This document shows, one piece after another, positions 32,849-45,033 of a DNA stretch of 64,000 bases. The position numbers and the translations under genes are program-made. The DNA lies in contig NC_065570.1 of the NCBI RefSeq assembly GCF_937616625.2, positions 15,386,001 through 15,450,000 on the forward strand, written 5' to 3'. Source of the DNA: Mercurialis annua (taxonomy: Eukaryota; Streptophyta; Magnoliopsida; Malpighiales; Euphorbiaceae). The notes under the pieces are model-generated. The model ran no database searches and was not told where the DNA came from. It saw nothing but the letters and a program-made list of their open reading frames with translations. The stretch's first letter is position 1; every line of letters begins with the position of its first letter.

Positions 32849-33870
32849 AAGGCAATTAACTCCTACGTTCTTAATTATATTTGTCTATTTCAATTTTACT
32901 CTCTCTAGCTAAACCTAAAACATATGGCATAGGCTAAGTGATTAAATTAAGCTATGCAGTAAGAACAATAATTAAAACGTAATAGAAACAATAACCCATA
33001 ATTCCAATTTGAATAAGCTGACATAAATCCAATTAATAATCCCTAACGATGGGTTTAGCTATGCATAACGATAGATGAAATCATAAAACAGTGTAGAGAA
33101 ATCATATTAAGAATGAAAAAAATTCTAAGGATTAAAATATAATTAATTGTACCTTGTTCAATAGTAATCTCAAAACAATAATATAGAAAATCAAAAATAC
33201 ACACTAAGAACGATGAATGACTAATTAAATTTATACTAAAACAATGTAAATTAATGTCTAATACTGCGAACTCTGCGTTAGTGAGATAATGAGGTATATA
33301 TATGTCTCCGAGTCTCAGAGATGGAATTACGTCGAGCTGTAATGAAAACCCAAAAGTGCCCTGGAATTAGGTGGAGATCGCTGATGTGTAAGGGCATTTT
33401 TAGCCGAAATACTGATTTTTTTCTACGTACAGCGCGAACGCACACTTTAGAGTGTGCGATCGCACACTGCTCTTCTCTTGGGGTGTGCGTTTGCCCACCC
33501 TCTTCTTCACATGGGCGCACACCCCTATACTTGGCCACTCAGAATTTCTCATTTACTACTGGTTGTTTGGGGAGATAGCTCGAGCTGAGCTCGTGCATAC
33601 TTGCACGTTCGAGTCTAATGGTGTGCGTTTGCACACCTCCCTGTGTGCGTCGCACACCCTCTTTTTCCTCCAAATTTTTGCTTTTGATCCTTCGATTGAG
33701 CTCCCATCCGCTCTTGACCACATCAACTTCCAAATACTCTGATACTCGTTATTATTGCATATTTGAAATGCTCGAGATAATAATAAGCCAATAAAACAGA
33801 ATTAAAATGATTAAAACATGCAATTACCGAGTCAAAATACACCTAAGATATGAGTATTTCTCTCCTATCA
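32849..33870 (-). mobile_element. Athila element 2, 3' LTR (truncated)
   Basis: On the minus strand it begins TGATAGGAGAGAAATACTC at 33870 and runs to about 32849. It matches 49130-50178 of the element's 5' LTR but lacks about the last 480 bp. TATA-like TATATATAT is at about 33294-33304 (minus). Palindromic words lie at 33430-33660, upstream of the TATA box in transcription direction. The frames at 33278-33742 are translations of the word cluster and are not genes. Confidence 0.82.
33430..33660. repeat. Palindromic words in the Athila 2 3' LTR
   Basis: AGTGTGCGATCGCACACT (33451-33468, perfect 18-bp palindrome), GGTGTGCGTTTGCACACC (33620-33637) and GTGTGCGTCGCACAC (about 33643-33657), plus partial copies at about 33432, 33481 and 33512. 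The 5' LTR has the same cluster at 49663-49749 with one word in the form GGGTGTGCGTTCGCACACCC. Confidence 0.85.
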
Positions 33871-35460
33871 AACATCCTCACACTTACTTTTTGTTTGCCT
33901 TCAAGCAAACACACAATAATGTTAAAATACCAATCGAAATTCCTAGCTAGAACACAGAACTAAAGCATTTTCAACCACCCCTCCCCCCTATGTAATAATT
34001 GATCAACAACACGCATTTGAGATGAAAAACATAGAGAGAATATAGTCAAATAGCAGTGCTAAAGGTCAAACATGAACTAATAACACCAAGATTACTCAAA
34101 ACAATCTAAATCAATACACGACCAGAAAACAATGTCAGAACAATAGTGAAAATAAAACTCTAAGTAGAAAAACAACACGTATAGCATAAGATGATAAAAA
34201 TCATGAAGCATGTATCTCACAAGGTACTCTCACACACACAAGTGTATAAGGGTAAAGAAATATCAAGTTCTCACATAAATACATGTTATTCTACCATAAG
34301 TTTGCCAATAGTTCATATTTCCACTGCTAATAAAGTTAAATTCAAAGAATCAAAATGGACTTTTACAAGGTTGTAACAGGGTTTAGGTTGGGGTGTGGTG
34401 AAGGGTGAACAAATAAGAGTAAATGTAACTTGACACTATAAAAAATCAATATGAACTAGACTATTAATTACACAGCTCAATCATAAAATGAACCTCTTTT
34501 CATTAACTTTTCATGCCTTGAGTTTTCTTTTTCATAATTTCTATCATTTAAGCTTAATGTTTTTCTTTTTCTTTTATTTCTTTTCTTATCTTTTTCTGCT
34601 TGTTCCTTTTTCCTGAACTTCAAAGGCAATAATAATAACAAATAAGTTAAGAGATTCACAAATAATACACTCGAGCTAGGATGTTATACATCCTCACACT
34701 AGTTCCTTACATAAAGTATAAAATGTCAAGCCACAAGGTAGAAAGAAGTATATGTGAAAAGGTGGATGTGTGAAATGGGTTTAAAATAACAAAAATAAAC
34801 AAAGATTCAAAGTCGGTAAACTATGGGAAATCAGGTAGGCTATTTTAAGTGGTCTTAAGAAGTGGATAATCCTAGGTGCAATTTATCATTTTCAATTCAT
34901 TTATCTAATCGTGCAATTTTACTACGAACGCATGACAAATTTTAGAGAATTAACATATATTGACTCCGCCATAATAAACGGGACATAGAAAAGATATGCT
35001 CGATAAGCATCAAATTCATCTCAAAAATTTGGCTAATGCTCCAAGACATGCTATACAAACTGTTTAAATGCTCAGAAATTCAATTTTCGATAATTTTCTT
35101 GCCGAGCTTTTATGCCTTAGATTTCGAATTTCAACAGAGTTCATGCATTTGCAAAGTACAAATTTTCACCTCAGTTCTATTACATCAAGTTGGCTATAAA
35201 GCAACGTTTGTTTAACTGTCATTCTCAAAGTGTTTTTTAGACACAAAGGCATACATTAACTAATTCATTAAAAAAGGGGAACAATAACACTAAAGTTCAA
35301 ACAATTCTGACACGTTATTTAGCATGGTAATGACAACAACCAATAAAGCAACGCAATAAGTGGTGAAAATCTCTGAATATTATCCAACATAACATCACAT
35401 AGATACACCCCACGGGTTCACCAAACAAGAGTACAAGAAAATGAAATAAAACAAGAAAAC
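33871..35460 (-). other. Athila 2 3' untranslated region with polypurine tract
   Basis: Directly next to the 3' LTR, the minus strand reads GTGTGAGGATGTT, the PPT, as in Athila 1. The A/G-rich part (minus strand of about 34470-34660) mirrors 22720-22920 of Athila 1. There is no coding homology; the frames at 34191 and 34477 are incidental. Confidence 0.65.
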
Positions 35461-35599
35461 ATCCTAGAACAACCTACAAACATAGCTTAAATAAAAGCAT
35501 AAAACATAATATAAAAAGAAAACAAAGTTTTCTCCCCGCCCTCCCGCTAAAATATGCATTGTCCCCAATGCATAAAAAGATATAAAGCATGAAAAAAGG

Positions 35600-36980
35600 A
35601 AAATAAAGTGAAAGGGATAAATGGAAAAACTCTAAAAATCCTCCGGTCGTGGTGGGGAATAGAATAGCAAGGGGTAGTCGCCCTATAGGTGTGTGGCACG
35701 CATGTTCTCCCTCTGCATACAATGATGAGCTCTCTGCTCTCTCAGCATCTGCCTCTACCTAGCTTCCATCCTCTACATCCCAGCGGTATCAACTTGCGGC
35801 TGTACCGGTACCGCCTCTGCTGGAGGTGCCCCTGTAGCATGTCCCTCGACATCCTCAACATCTGTATAGGCCTAACTGGCTTCCCTATGTCTATCAGCTC
35901 CCTCCTAAATATAGTCCTCTTTATGCGCAAGCCCTAGATGCCTCCTTTATGCCCCTCCTCTCTCTGGAGCTGCTTGGATATGTCCATTTGGACCAAAGAA
36001 AGTAGTGGCCTTCATGTGAGCCATATCAACCACACACATTCGCGTCTGGCTGCTTTGTCGTCAAAATCTTCATCTGAATATGCCCATAGGTGGAGTGCGA
36101 GGTCATGAATCAAATGTCCCATACCAACAACTCGGGCCTTGCCCGTCATACTAGGTAGATCACGTAACATCATAAAATTTGGAATGCCATATAAATCCTG
36201 TTGGACTCCGGATACGATAGCGAATTCAGAATCATCAAATCACCCTTTGAAACCTTGTTCGACTCAGCTCGTCCACAAATGGTCTCGACGTACCGCTTGT
36301 ACACTATGTAGATGGCCGGGTCTCTGATAGACTTGGTATTGGCAGAACGAGTGGAGAAAGGCTCTTCTCCGGACAAATCCTACCAAATCGCAAGATCATT
36401 AAAAGTCGGAGGAATCTCATGCATGCCGGCCCTGAAGAACTGAATGATCTCATTAACTGATATTGAATACTCTATTCCATTCATCATGAAAGAAAGAAAT
36501 GGAACGGCTCTTATCGGCTGATGAATTGTAGTAAAAAAATTCTAATAATAGGTCTATCACAGTGTCGTGGTTGATGTTCTCCTACCGATGCAAACGCCAG
36601 CGCTTCAGGCGCCCACGCACCTCATCGTCAATATCTAGCTTTTTCAAAACATCAAAATCCAGCCCTCTAGCTAAAACTACTTCCTCTCATGCAAATTCTG
36701 AAATAAATGGCCCTCTTTCTCACTGAAAATGTCAAATAGGGCCTGATATTGCTCCCGGAGGTTAACCCGCTCTCCGGATTGACCTGTTTCAGCATCCCCT
36801 TGCGCCTGTCCCGCTTCTCTCATCCTACTGCTCTACCCTAATTCAACATTACGTTCCCTATCATCATCTTCCACAAACTTTGAAATTCTAACGGTAAGGC
36901 ATTATCCAAATCTCAACCAACACTGAATTTAGGGAAGCAAAAATGGAGGACTTACTGTTTTTGTGCCTGAATTGAGCATG
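35600..36980 (-). pseudogene. Athila 2 env-like ORF remnant
   Basis: On the minus strand, downstream of integrase. Homology begins near 36978 (MLNSGTK...) and is best seen in 36376-36173 (AIYIVYKRYVETICGRAESNKVSKGDLMILNSL), which aligns with the IIAVVLLKWYRHAYCGRNEYNKLARGDF block of the Athila 1 ORF. The reading frame is broken many times. No signal peptide or membrane helix can be judged. It is the counterpart of 20586-21914. Confidence 0.6.
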
Positions 36981-37189
36981 GTGGCAGCAGTGGTGTTTGA
37001 ACGGTGATGATGGAAGCGGTGGCTTGAACGGAGGAGGATAACTAAGGTGGTGGTGCGGTGGATTGGAGGTTTTTATTTTTTGGCTTTTAGGGTTTTCTGA
37101 TTTTGCCTTTTGAAAATTGAAATGATATGAACAAAGAAGAAAACCTGTTTTTTGTTCTTTTGAAACCCACGTGGCTCACCTGCCAATAC

Positions 37190-37334
37190 TTGGGTGTGCG
37201 TTCGCACAACAAAGGGTGTGCGTTTGCACACCCAGAAGCTTGATGTGCGATGCGATCGCACACAGAGGTGTGCGTTCACACACCATCTTGATTTCCTGTG
37301 CATTCGCACACTTCCATGCGCGTTCGCACAGGTC
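37190..37334. repeat. Palindromic words in the Athila 2 pol-env spacer
   Basis: In 145 bp there are six related words: GTGTGCGTTCGCACAA, GGGTGTGCGTTTGCACACCC, GTGCGATGCGATCGCACAC, GTGTGCGTTCACACACC, GTGCATTCGCACAC and GCGCGTTCGCACAGG. They are the same family as the LTR words of this element and lie where Athila 1 has its own TTGCACG words (20107-20243). Confidence 0.85.
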
Positions 37335-37626
37335 CTTTCTTGGACACACCTGCACTCAACTTGAAACTTGCACAGATCATAACAAAACCACCGGGATCAA
37401 TCTGAACAAAACATATATAAAGAAAATAAAAGGACAAAATACGATAAACTAACTACAGTCATCAAAATATAACTGACACCCTAAACTAAAGAAATAAATA
37501 AGTAACAATAACTCAAATTAAAGATAGATGTGTGGAATTTCTTCCACATCGTGCTTGTTTATGGTCACTAGCTTTGACCTTGTATCCCCTGACTCAGTTC
37601 GGAGTATCAAGAGTATAGTCCTCCTG

Positions 37627-38574
37627 TCCTTAATCTATCAACGGTCTTAAGTACGACTTGCATCTCAATCCATTGATTTTGAAAGCCTCCTCACTTGCGT
37701 TTTCCAGCTCAATTATACCATGTTCATCTACATGTCGCACTCTGAATGGTCCACTCCATCTCAATTTGAGCTTGCCAGGATACAAACATAAGTGAGAGTT
37801 ACACAGTAGCACATAACTACCTTTTGTAAACTTCTTAGGCACAATATGAGCATCATGCCATTTCTTTGTCTTTTCCTTGTACAACTTGGCATTCTCATAT
37901 GCCGTCAAGAGAAACTCCTCGAGCTCATTCTGCTGCAGTAGACGCTTCTGTTTTGAGAGTCTAAGATCAAAGTTTAGCTCCTTAATGGCCCAATATGCCC
38001 GATGCTCTAACTCAACTGGCAGGTGACAAGCCTTTCCGCATACCAGTATGTAGGGGGACATATAAGTTGGCGTTTTTAATGCCGTTCGATATGCCCATAG
38101 CGCATCATCCAACTTCAGAGACCAATCTTTAAGCGAGCTGTTCACGGTCTTCTCAAGGATACTCTTCAGCTCTATATTGGATACCTCAACCTGTCCACTA
38201 GTCAGGAGATGATACGGAGTCGCCACTCTATGATAAACATTGTACTTCTTCATCAGTGCATCAAACTGCCTGTTGTAAAAGTGTGTACTTCCGTCACTGA
38301 TGATCGCACGTGGCACCTCGAATCAATTAATCAACTACTTCAGGAACTTGAGTACTAACTTTCCATCATTAGTAGGCAGATGAATTGCTTCCACCCACGT
38401 CAACACATAGTCGACACAAACCAAGATATACAGATTCTTGAATGACATATGGAATGGTCTTATGAAATCAATACCCCAGACGTCAAAAATCTCCACCTTT
38501 AGAATAGAAGTAAGAGGCATCTCATCCCGTCGCAAAATGCCGCGTGTCCTTTGGGATCTATCACAGTGGTCCAT
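37627..38574 (-). pseudogene. Athila 2 integrase, catalytic core and C-terminus
   Basis: Minus strand. 38574-38338 encodes DHCDRSQRTR (zinc-binding end) and FDVWGIDFIRPF (first Asp). 38316-37633 encodes [20 protein letters not shown] (second Asp), SGQVEVSN (Glu), [16 protein letters not shown] and the C-terminal [27 protein letters not shown]. All three catalytic acids are present; a stop/frameshift lies near 38320. The N-terminal part is separated by the solo LTR 38612-41381. This frame shows which codons Athila 1 lost after ISDG. Confidence 0.85.
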
Positions 38575-38611
38575 AAAATCTTTGACATCATTGAATAATG
38601 TAGGCCAGTAA

Positions 38612-41381
38612 TGTAATACCCCGTGTTTTCGGACTTGTTTTGGTGGTTTGGTTGTCCGTTTAAAGTTTGGTTCGTGATGGACTTTGGTTGTGTTTTCGTT
38701 TCGACTTGTTCTGGTTGTGATTCCAACTTGTTTTCGGATTGATATATGTTCGGATTAGCATACGTGGTACCTTGGTTGTGTCATGTTGAGTGACTTATGT
38801 GTACCCCTTGACACCTTAAGTATTCGGGTTTGTATCGAAACAGTATTCGCATGTTATCCAAATCTGCCATACTGTAGTAAAACGTCCATATCTCCTAATT
38901 GAACCGTTGGACCGGGCTGCATTTTCGATATGTTGTACCTATGAGGATTGTCTTTCATTCGACCGTTCGGATCGTCGATTTGACCCTTTTCAGATCAACC
39001 GGACCTGTGAACCGGACCTGCCGGGTAGAACAAGCCGTAGGTCCGGTCCACTACATTTTTTTGTTGTGGCAGTGGGTCAACCAGACCTATAACCGGACCT
39101 GCTAGGTAGAGCCGGACGTAGGTCCGGTTAGCTTCGTTTTTTACCTATTCAAACCCCGTTTCTGCGACCTAATCAGCCCCTATTCGGTTTATAAAATCCT
39201 AAACTCATTCTAAACTATTCCTAGGCGATTTTCCTCTGATTATTGGTGTCCAAAACATTTGGTAAATAATTTAATTCACATAGTTCCATCTCAATTCCTT
39301 GTTTTACATGTGATTTGATTCTTAGCTCAATCTCCCTTTGTTTCTCAATTTATAGGCTGAGATTGATTAAGTAATTATGGGCTTTGATTCCTTTGTCTTT
39401 CAAAAGGTATGTAATCCCTATTCCTTTGATTTTTGTGTAGAGAATCCTAGGTTGTTGTGGTGGATTGGTTATTTATGTGTTGTGGCTCATATATTTTGAT
39501 CTTCGTTGCTATTAAATCTGTAATATTATTAAGGGTTAAGCTTAGCATGGTTGTTAATGATTAAACAAGTACATTATAGGATTTCAATGAATTGTATGTT
39601 ATACCTTGAATTGGTTACTGATTTAGAAAGGCTTAGGGTGGCTGGAAATGTATGATATAGGGATGTTTTGGTGCTTGAGATTCATACCTTGGTTATTCGA
39701 TTGTTTAGCGAATTGATTGTTGGAGTTAGGGCTGTAAATGCTTAGACACGCATGGTTGAATTGATTGTTGTGTTGGGTTATGTATTGGCTGCCTATGGTT
39801 GCGTCTAGAGATGTTTTGTTGTTCATGGCATGTTGACATTGTCTATGTTGATTGACAAAGGTCTTGCATGATTGTAGTGAAGTCATGTTATGTCTTTCCA
39901 TGTTAAATTGATGGTTTTGATTTAGTATTTCATATCTGAATTAAGTATGTTAAATATGTTTTAGATCATATTTGACTTCATTGCGGTGACTTGTTTAAAT
40001 CATAAATACTTCGGGCAAAGTTTGCCAAGTGTTGGCAAACTGTTTAACACGTGTTGCTAGTGTTAAACTTGGGCTTTGTTAAGCATAAGTTGAGTTCTCG
40101 ATTTTCAAATAACTTTGGTTTTGATTTAAGGAATTGGTTTCAAACTTGATTTACACTCTGCCTTATGGCTGGGTCGGGTTAGACTTGGGTCGCCTGACAT
40201 GTTGTATTGAGCATATAGTTGATATATGGCTAACACACTACTCTGGGATTTTCTTTGATTTTGAAAGGTGTTGTTTGAAATTAATACTACTGTGGATTGT
40301 TTATAAAACGAGAACTCATATAAGCTTAACTAATTATTATATTGGTTGGATATGTATGTACTTTGGCTTTGGAATTACTTGTGTTTCAGATGTTGTTCTT
40401 TGGTTGTGTTTGAGATGCTAGTCCTATGTGGTGTCTAGTTTTCTTAGAGTCAGGGGTTGAATGAATTTTAACTTATATATTGTTTTAGACCCGTCGACTG
40501 CTCGTGCTTCGGAGTATACGCAGGGTTAGCTGTTTGCCAAGGTTTTCACGTGGATTAGCAAGCAGTGAGTTTGTAGTGTTATTTACCGCTACTAAGTACC
40601 ACAATTATTTTAGTATATAAACTGTTTTAAACGATTATGGATCTGGATTGAAACGAGCTACTCGATAGGCTTGTATCAAGACTGTGTGCACCGGTACGTA
40701 CTCTGGCATCGACAAACTAATGTCTTGCTTACGCTGGTAAATGACGAGGATTTGTTCCCGTCCACTCTGGGTTCGGTATAATCCATCATACTTATGCTGG
40801 GATCATTTCAATACTGTTATTTCCATAATCTTTCGTATATTAGTATAAAAGAATTTGTTTTAATGGTTTTAAACTTAATAAATGTAAATAGCATTATGAA
40901 CTCATCTTAGTATATCTGACCCCGTTGTTTTCCCAGTTTTTCCAGGCTTATGATTTGAGAGTGTTGGTCGATCTCCGATTTCTTTCTTTCCCTCGGAGGT
41001 TCATTTATTTTAATAAAACTAGTCAACTGTTTTTAGTCTTAGACCGCAGTAGAATTAGTTAGTCGTTTATGTTTATTTTATACATTGGTTTATCAGAGTG
41101 GTCCGACTATTTCTATATTGATGTTGGCATGCATACATTGGATTTGATTTATATAAGGCATGTTAGTCTCGGGTATTAGCCGAGAGTTTCAGATAATTAA
41201 GTTGTGATTATGTTGTTATATAAACTGCTACACTTAGGTTGGAGTCTCGGTTGCCCCCGAGCAATGGTTTTCTTACAGGTTTATTCTGATTGTATGTTAT
41301 CCGCGAGACTTGCTACGGGTTTCGGTACGACCATACCCCTACCCTAGCGCCGGTTGCGATCCTTGATATTGGGTCGTGATA
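38612..41381 (+). mobile_element. Tekay/Del-like solo LTR, copy 1 (2770 bp)
   Basis: It starts TGTAATACCCCGTGTTTTCGG and ends TTGGGTCGTGATA. It matches the copies at 45034 and 53047 in many blocks (GGGTCGGGTTAGAC, GCTAACACACTACT, GACCCGTCG-CTG-TCGTGCTTCGGAGT, GCAAGCAGTGAGTTT, GCTACGGGTTT-GGTACGACCATACCC). It has no internal coding region, so it is a solo LTR, inserted in the integrase of Athila 2. Flanks AGTAA / AGAAC do not form a clean duplication. A TATA box (TTTATAAAA) is at 39188-39196, preceded by repeats of ACCGGACCTG. The chromovirus assignment rests on the LTR ends and is from memory. Confidence 0.8.
38998..39130 (+). repeat. Repeated ACCGGACCTG words upstream of the TATA box of solo LTR 1
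   Basis: Two related blocks (38998-39055 and 39072-39130) each carry ACCGGACCTG direct copies and an inverted GTAGGTCCGGT. They sit 60-190 bp upstream of TTTATAAAA. Solo LTR 3 has a different iterated word (CACGGGCGCGAT) in the same position. Confidence 0.75.
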
Positions 41382-41393
41382 AGAACCCACTCT

Positions 41394-42994
41394 CTAAGGC
41401 GCATGTTGCTGTCCTACCCAAAGCATAATGACCCGCATAATCTGAAGAATGGCAAAAGGTAGCATCTCTTCCTCTACAACACATCTCCGTATTATATCAT
41501 TTGCACAAACCTTGAACAAGTATGGCTCATCCCATATGTAACGCTTGGGATCAAACATGAACTTCTTGCGCTGGTGACTGCTCAAGTCAGATGGCATGAT
41601 ATCAGTTGAGAGATAGTTGGCGAAGTCAACATACCACAGATTCATCATTTCCTTAATAAGCATAAGTGCATCATCAGGAAATCTCTCATTGATGACTTGG
41701 CCTTCTATCACTGGCTCGGTAACCTCTAACCGTGACAAGTGGTTGCTACCATATTTTCTGTTCCCTTCTTGTCCCTGATCTCTAAATCAAAGTCTTGTAG
41801 GAGCAACACCCAACAAATTAACCTAGGCTTGACATCTTGCTTGGAAAAAAGATATCGCAGTGTAGCATGATCAGTGTATATGATAATCTTTGAACCAAGC
41901 AGATACTGCCTAAATTTATCTAGTGAAAACACTACAACTAGCATCTCCCTCTCTGTAGTAGTGTAGTTCAGCTGAGCTCCTGCTAGTGTGTGGCTGGCAT
42001 AGTAGATGACATGAAGATTCTTCTCCTTGCTCTGTCCTAGAATGCTCCCTAAAGCTTGATCACTCGCATCGCGCATGATCTCAGATGGTAGATCCCAATC
42101 CGGACTACATATGACTAGGGCAGTGAGTAGTGCATCTTTTAACCTGAGAAAAGAAACTATACAGGCAGCAGTAAACACAAAAGGCGCATCCTTGACAAGT
42201 AAGTTAGTCAAAGGAAGCGCTATAAAAGAAAAATCTTTTATGACGCAGCGATAAAACCCTGCATGCCCTAGAAAGGCACGGACTCCCTTCACTATGATTG
42301 GTGGTGGAAGCTTCTCTACCACTTCTGTCTTTGCCCGTTTAACCTTTATACCCTCCTTGGATATTTTATGATCCAAAACAATGCCCTCTTCAACCATGAA
42401 GTGGAGTTTCTCCCAGTTCAGCACCAAATTCGTCTCCTCGCATCTCTACAAGACTCGGTCTAAATTACGAAGACAGCTTTCGAAGGAGTCACCGAAAACT
42501 GAAAAGTCATCCTTGAACACCTCCATAATGACTTCAATCATATCATTGAAGATCAAATTCATGCACCTCTGAAGTGTAGCATGAGAATTACAAAGACCGA
42601 CCAGCATGCGACGATATGCAAAAGTGCCGTATGGGCAGGCAAAGGTAGTCTTCTCTTGGTCCTCTAGGAAAATAATGATCTGGTTGTACACAGAGTAACC
42701 ATCGACAAAACAGTAGAAATCATATCTTGCCACCCGGTCTAACATCTTATAAATAAAAAGAAGCGGGAAGTGATCCTTCATTATTTCTGCGTTCAGCTTC
42801 CTATAGTCAATGCACACTCGCCACCCAGTTACCGTGTGAGTAGAAATCTGCTCTCCCTTGTCGTTCTCCACGACTGTCATTCTGCCTTTCTTAGGCACGC
42901 ACTGAATCGGGCTCACCCTTGCTATGTTTGAGATAGGGTAAATGATACCTGCATCATGTAGGTTAACAATCTCCTTGTGAACCACTTCCTTCAT
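41394..42994 (-). pseudogene. pol: Athila 2 reverse transcriptase, RNase H and integrase N-terminus
   Basis: Minus strand. 42994-42449 is RT (MKEVVHKEIVNLHDAGIIYPIS, VCIDYRKLNAEIMKDHFPL, catalytic VFKDDFSVFG with Lys at the variable position). 42427-41729 continues with the thumb ([15 protein letters not shown]) and RNase H ([32 protein letters not shown]). 41738-41397 is the linker and integrase zinc region (WDEPYLFKVC, RRCVVEEEM). Stops at about 42445, 41726 and 41394 break the frame. The solo LTR 38612-41381 follows. Confidence 0.88.
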
Positions 42995-43409
42995 ATTTGA
43001 ATTTATCCGTCTCTATCTCTATATAGTTTCCATAGAGTCATCCTCTAAATGAATCTTATGCATCATTACTAAAGGGATGATCCCTCTGATGTCTGAAATC
43101 TGCCACACAATAGCCAGAATTCTCCCCTTGACTATCTCGATGACCCTCTGTTATTGCTTCTTGGACAACTTATTGTTGATGATGATTAGTAAAGTACTGT
43201 CAGCTCCCAAGAAAGCATATCATATGTGCAGGCAAAGGCTTGAGTTCCACTTTTGATGGCTTTTCTGATGACAGAGGAGTGATGTAGTTTCTCTTTATCA
43301 ATGGCTCGAGGACTGGCTCCTCAATACACTCTTCCTCTTCAAGTGCAGAGACCATCTGTGCGTTCGCACAGGACTTCCTGAATCTGTCTTCTACACTGCC
43401 ACAGTACAC
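42995..43409 (-). pseudogene. Athila 2 PR-RT linker with one palindromic word
   Basis: 43409-43203 encodes part of the linker (MYCGSVEDRF..., VELKPLPAHMICFLGS), which corresponds to the segment before the RT in Athila 1 (VEMKPLPPHIRYTLLG). CTGTGCGTTCGCACAG (43356-43371) is a perfect-armed word of the Athila 2 type, here inside the reading frame. The remaining stretch to 42995 (IIISNKLSKKQ..., RRDQ) is broken by frameshifts. Confidence 0.7.
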
Positions 43410-43996
43410 TCACATGCAACCTCTAAACTGCACATGCACTCTTTATCTAGATTCGGGTCAGCGCACAAGATGGACTTGTTCTCTTCTAAGTACTCTTGCA
43501 CTAACTCATCCACTACGTCTACCCGTATACATTCCTCTTCAACATTGGGATGGCATGTGATCCTCTTCATGTCAAACTCAACGCTCTCATCCCTAATCCT
43601 CAGAGTTAGCTTGCCATCATGAACATCAATAAGAGCTCTGCCTGTGTCCATGAATAGTCGCCCTAAGATCATCAGGCACTCTTTGTCTTCTGCATAGTCA
43701 AGGACAACAAAATCCATAGGGGATATGAATCTGTTGACCTTAACTAAGACATCCTCTACAATACCATGTGTCTTCTTCCGAGAGTGATCCGCCATCATCG
43801 GAGTAGCATGTACCTGCTGATCACCAAACATACTACGAAAAAGGGATAAGGGCATCAAAATAATACTAGCACCTAAATCGCATAGGCAATTAACAGATTG
43901 CATGTTACCGATAGTACAAGGGATAGTGAAACTTCTAGGATCCTTAAGCTTTGTCGGTAGATTGCTCAATATGATTGAGCTGCAGTTCTCTGTCAT
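43391..43996 (-). pseudogene. Athila 2 aspartic protease
   Basis: A 201-codon minus-strand block with FTIPCTIGNMQSVNCLCDLGASIILMPLSLF, the active site being DLGAS, then MADHSRKKTHGIVEDVLVKVNRF, MILGRLFMDTGRALIDVHDGKL and DESVEFDMKR. It aligns over its whole length with the Athila 1 protease and is better preserved. It would process Gag-Pol. The block is intact as an ORF, but the flanking gag and RT frames are broken. Confidence 0.85.
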
Positions 43997-44000
43997 CCGT

Positions 44001-45033
44001 ACTATGCCCTCTGCCTCTTAACTCCACTTGTTGGTGATGATATCTTTGAGGAACTTGGCATAATACGACATCTCCCTCAATGCGTCTTCGAAACTAATAT
44101 TGATCTGTAGCTTCTTGAAAGTGTCTAAGAATTATGAAACTTCCAAATGTCTTGCGGCTTCTTCACTCTATGTGGAAACGGCACCTTTGGCACAAAAGGA
44201 GGTGGTGGGGAGGTGGTTTAGTGACTACCTTTTCAGGCTCACCACCCTCACGTTGTTCCTTTTGCGCCTCTGTTGTAGCGCTCACTACATATGGATCATC
44301 CAATGCCTTCCCACTCCTTAATTCAATAGCTTTGGGATGCTCTTTGGGATATTCCTCAGTAATGGATGCTAAACCCCCTTGATTTCGGTTCTGTAGTTCT
44401 TTAGCCATTTGCTGGTTCTGCAACTAAAGGTTATGAATAGTAGCAGCATGATTCTTGAATGTTTGATGCGTCTCTCCATCCTTCTTCATCATCATTTCCA
44501 TCATCTTATCAAACTTGCTATGCAGAGACTCTCACTGCTCTCTCTGCTTAAAGCCAGATGGATGTTGTGGCCTACTGTTCTGATGGTGAAAGTTTCTTTG
44601 ATTATGGAAATTCCCTTGGTTTTGGAAATTCCCTTGATTCTGTTGTGGTCTCGGTTCCCCTTGAAATTTGGAACTTGCTTGAGAATTGGCATTGCCCTCA
44701 TTCTCCTTCCATGCAAAGTTTGGGTGATTTCTCTGGGTTGTAGGTGTTGGAATATGGGTCATTACCTGGTCTCTGTCCTCCCACAAAATTGACTTGCTCA
44801 TTGATGGGTTGTGCCATCACGTAGTAGTCACTCGCCCCATGGCCATACCCACCACACACCTCGCAGTTACCTTGAATTGCACCCACATTATTAATGTTGA
44901 TTGTTGCAGCTTGTCTTGCACGAAACTCCACTGGAGCCTGTAGTGCTGCATTCCTTGATTTTAGAGTCTCCATAGTATGATTAGCACTGACTGCCATGAC
45001 TCCTCTTTGTGCTGGCTCTCTTGCCCTCTCAAT
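44001..45033 (-). pseudogene. gag: Athila 2 gag, C-terminal half
   Basis: Continues gag after the solo LTR insertion. 44997-44701 encodes a zinc-knuckle segment CEVCGGYGHGASDYYV, where Tyr stands at the last Cys position, then PINEQVNFVGGQRPGNDPYSNTYN. 44801-44535 and 44423-44166 give the Asn/Gln-rich tail and PKEHPKAIELRSGKALDDPYV. Several frameshifts are present. The part up to 44001 leads into the protease. Confidence 0.78.

Noticed and set aside
37190..37334. CRISPR-like regular palindromes
   Set aside because: Words vary and spacers are short and unequal; the cluster belongs to the spacer of a plant Athila element.
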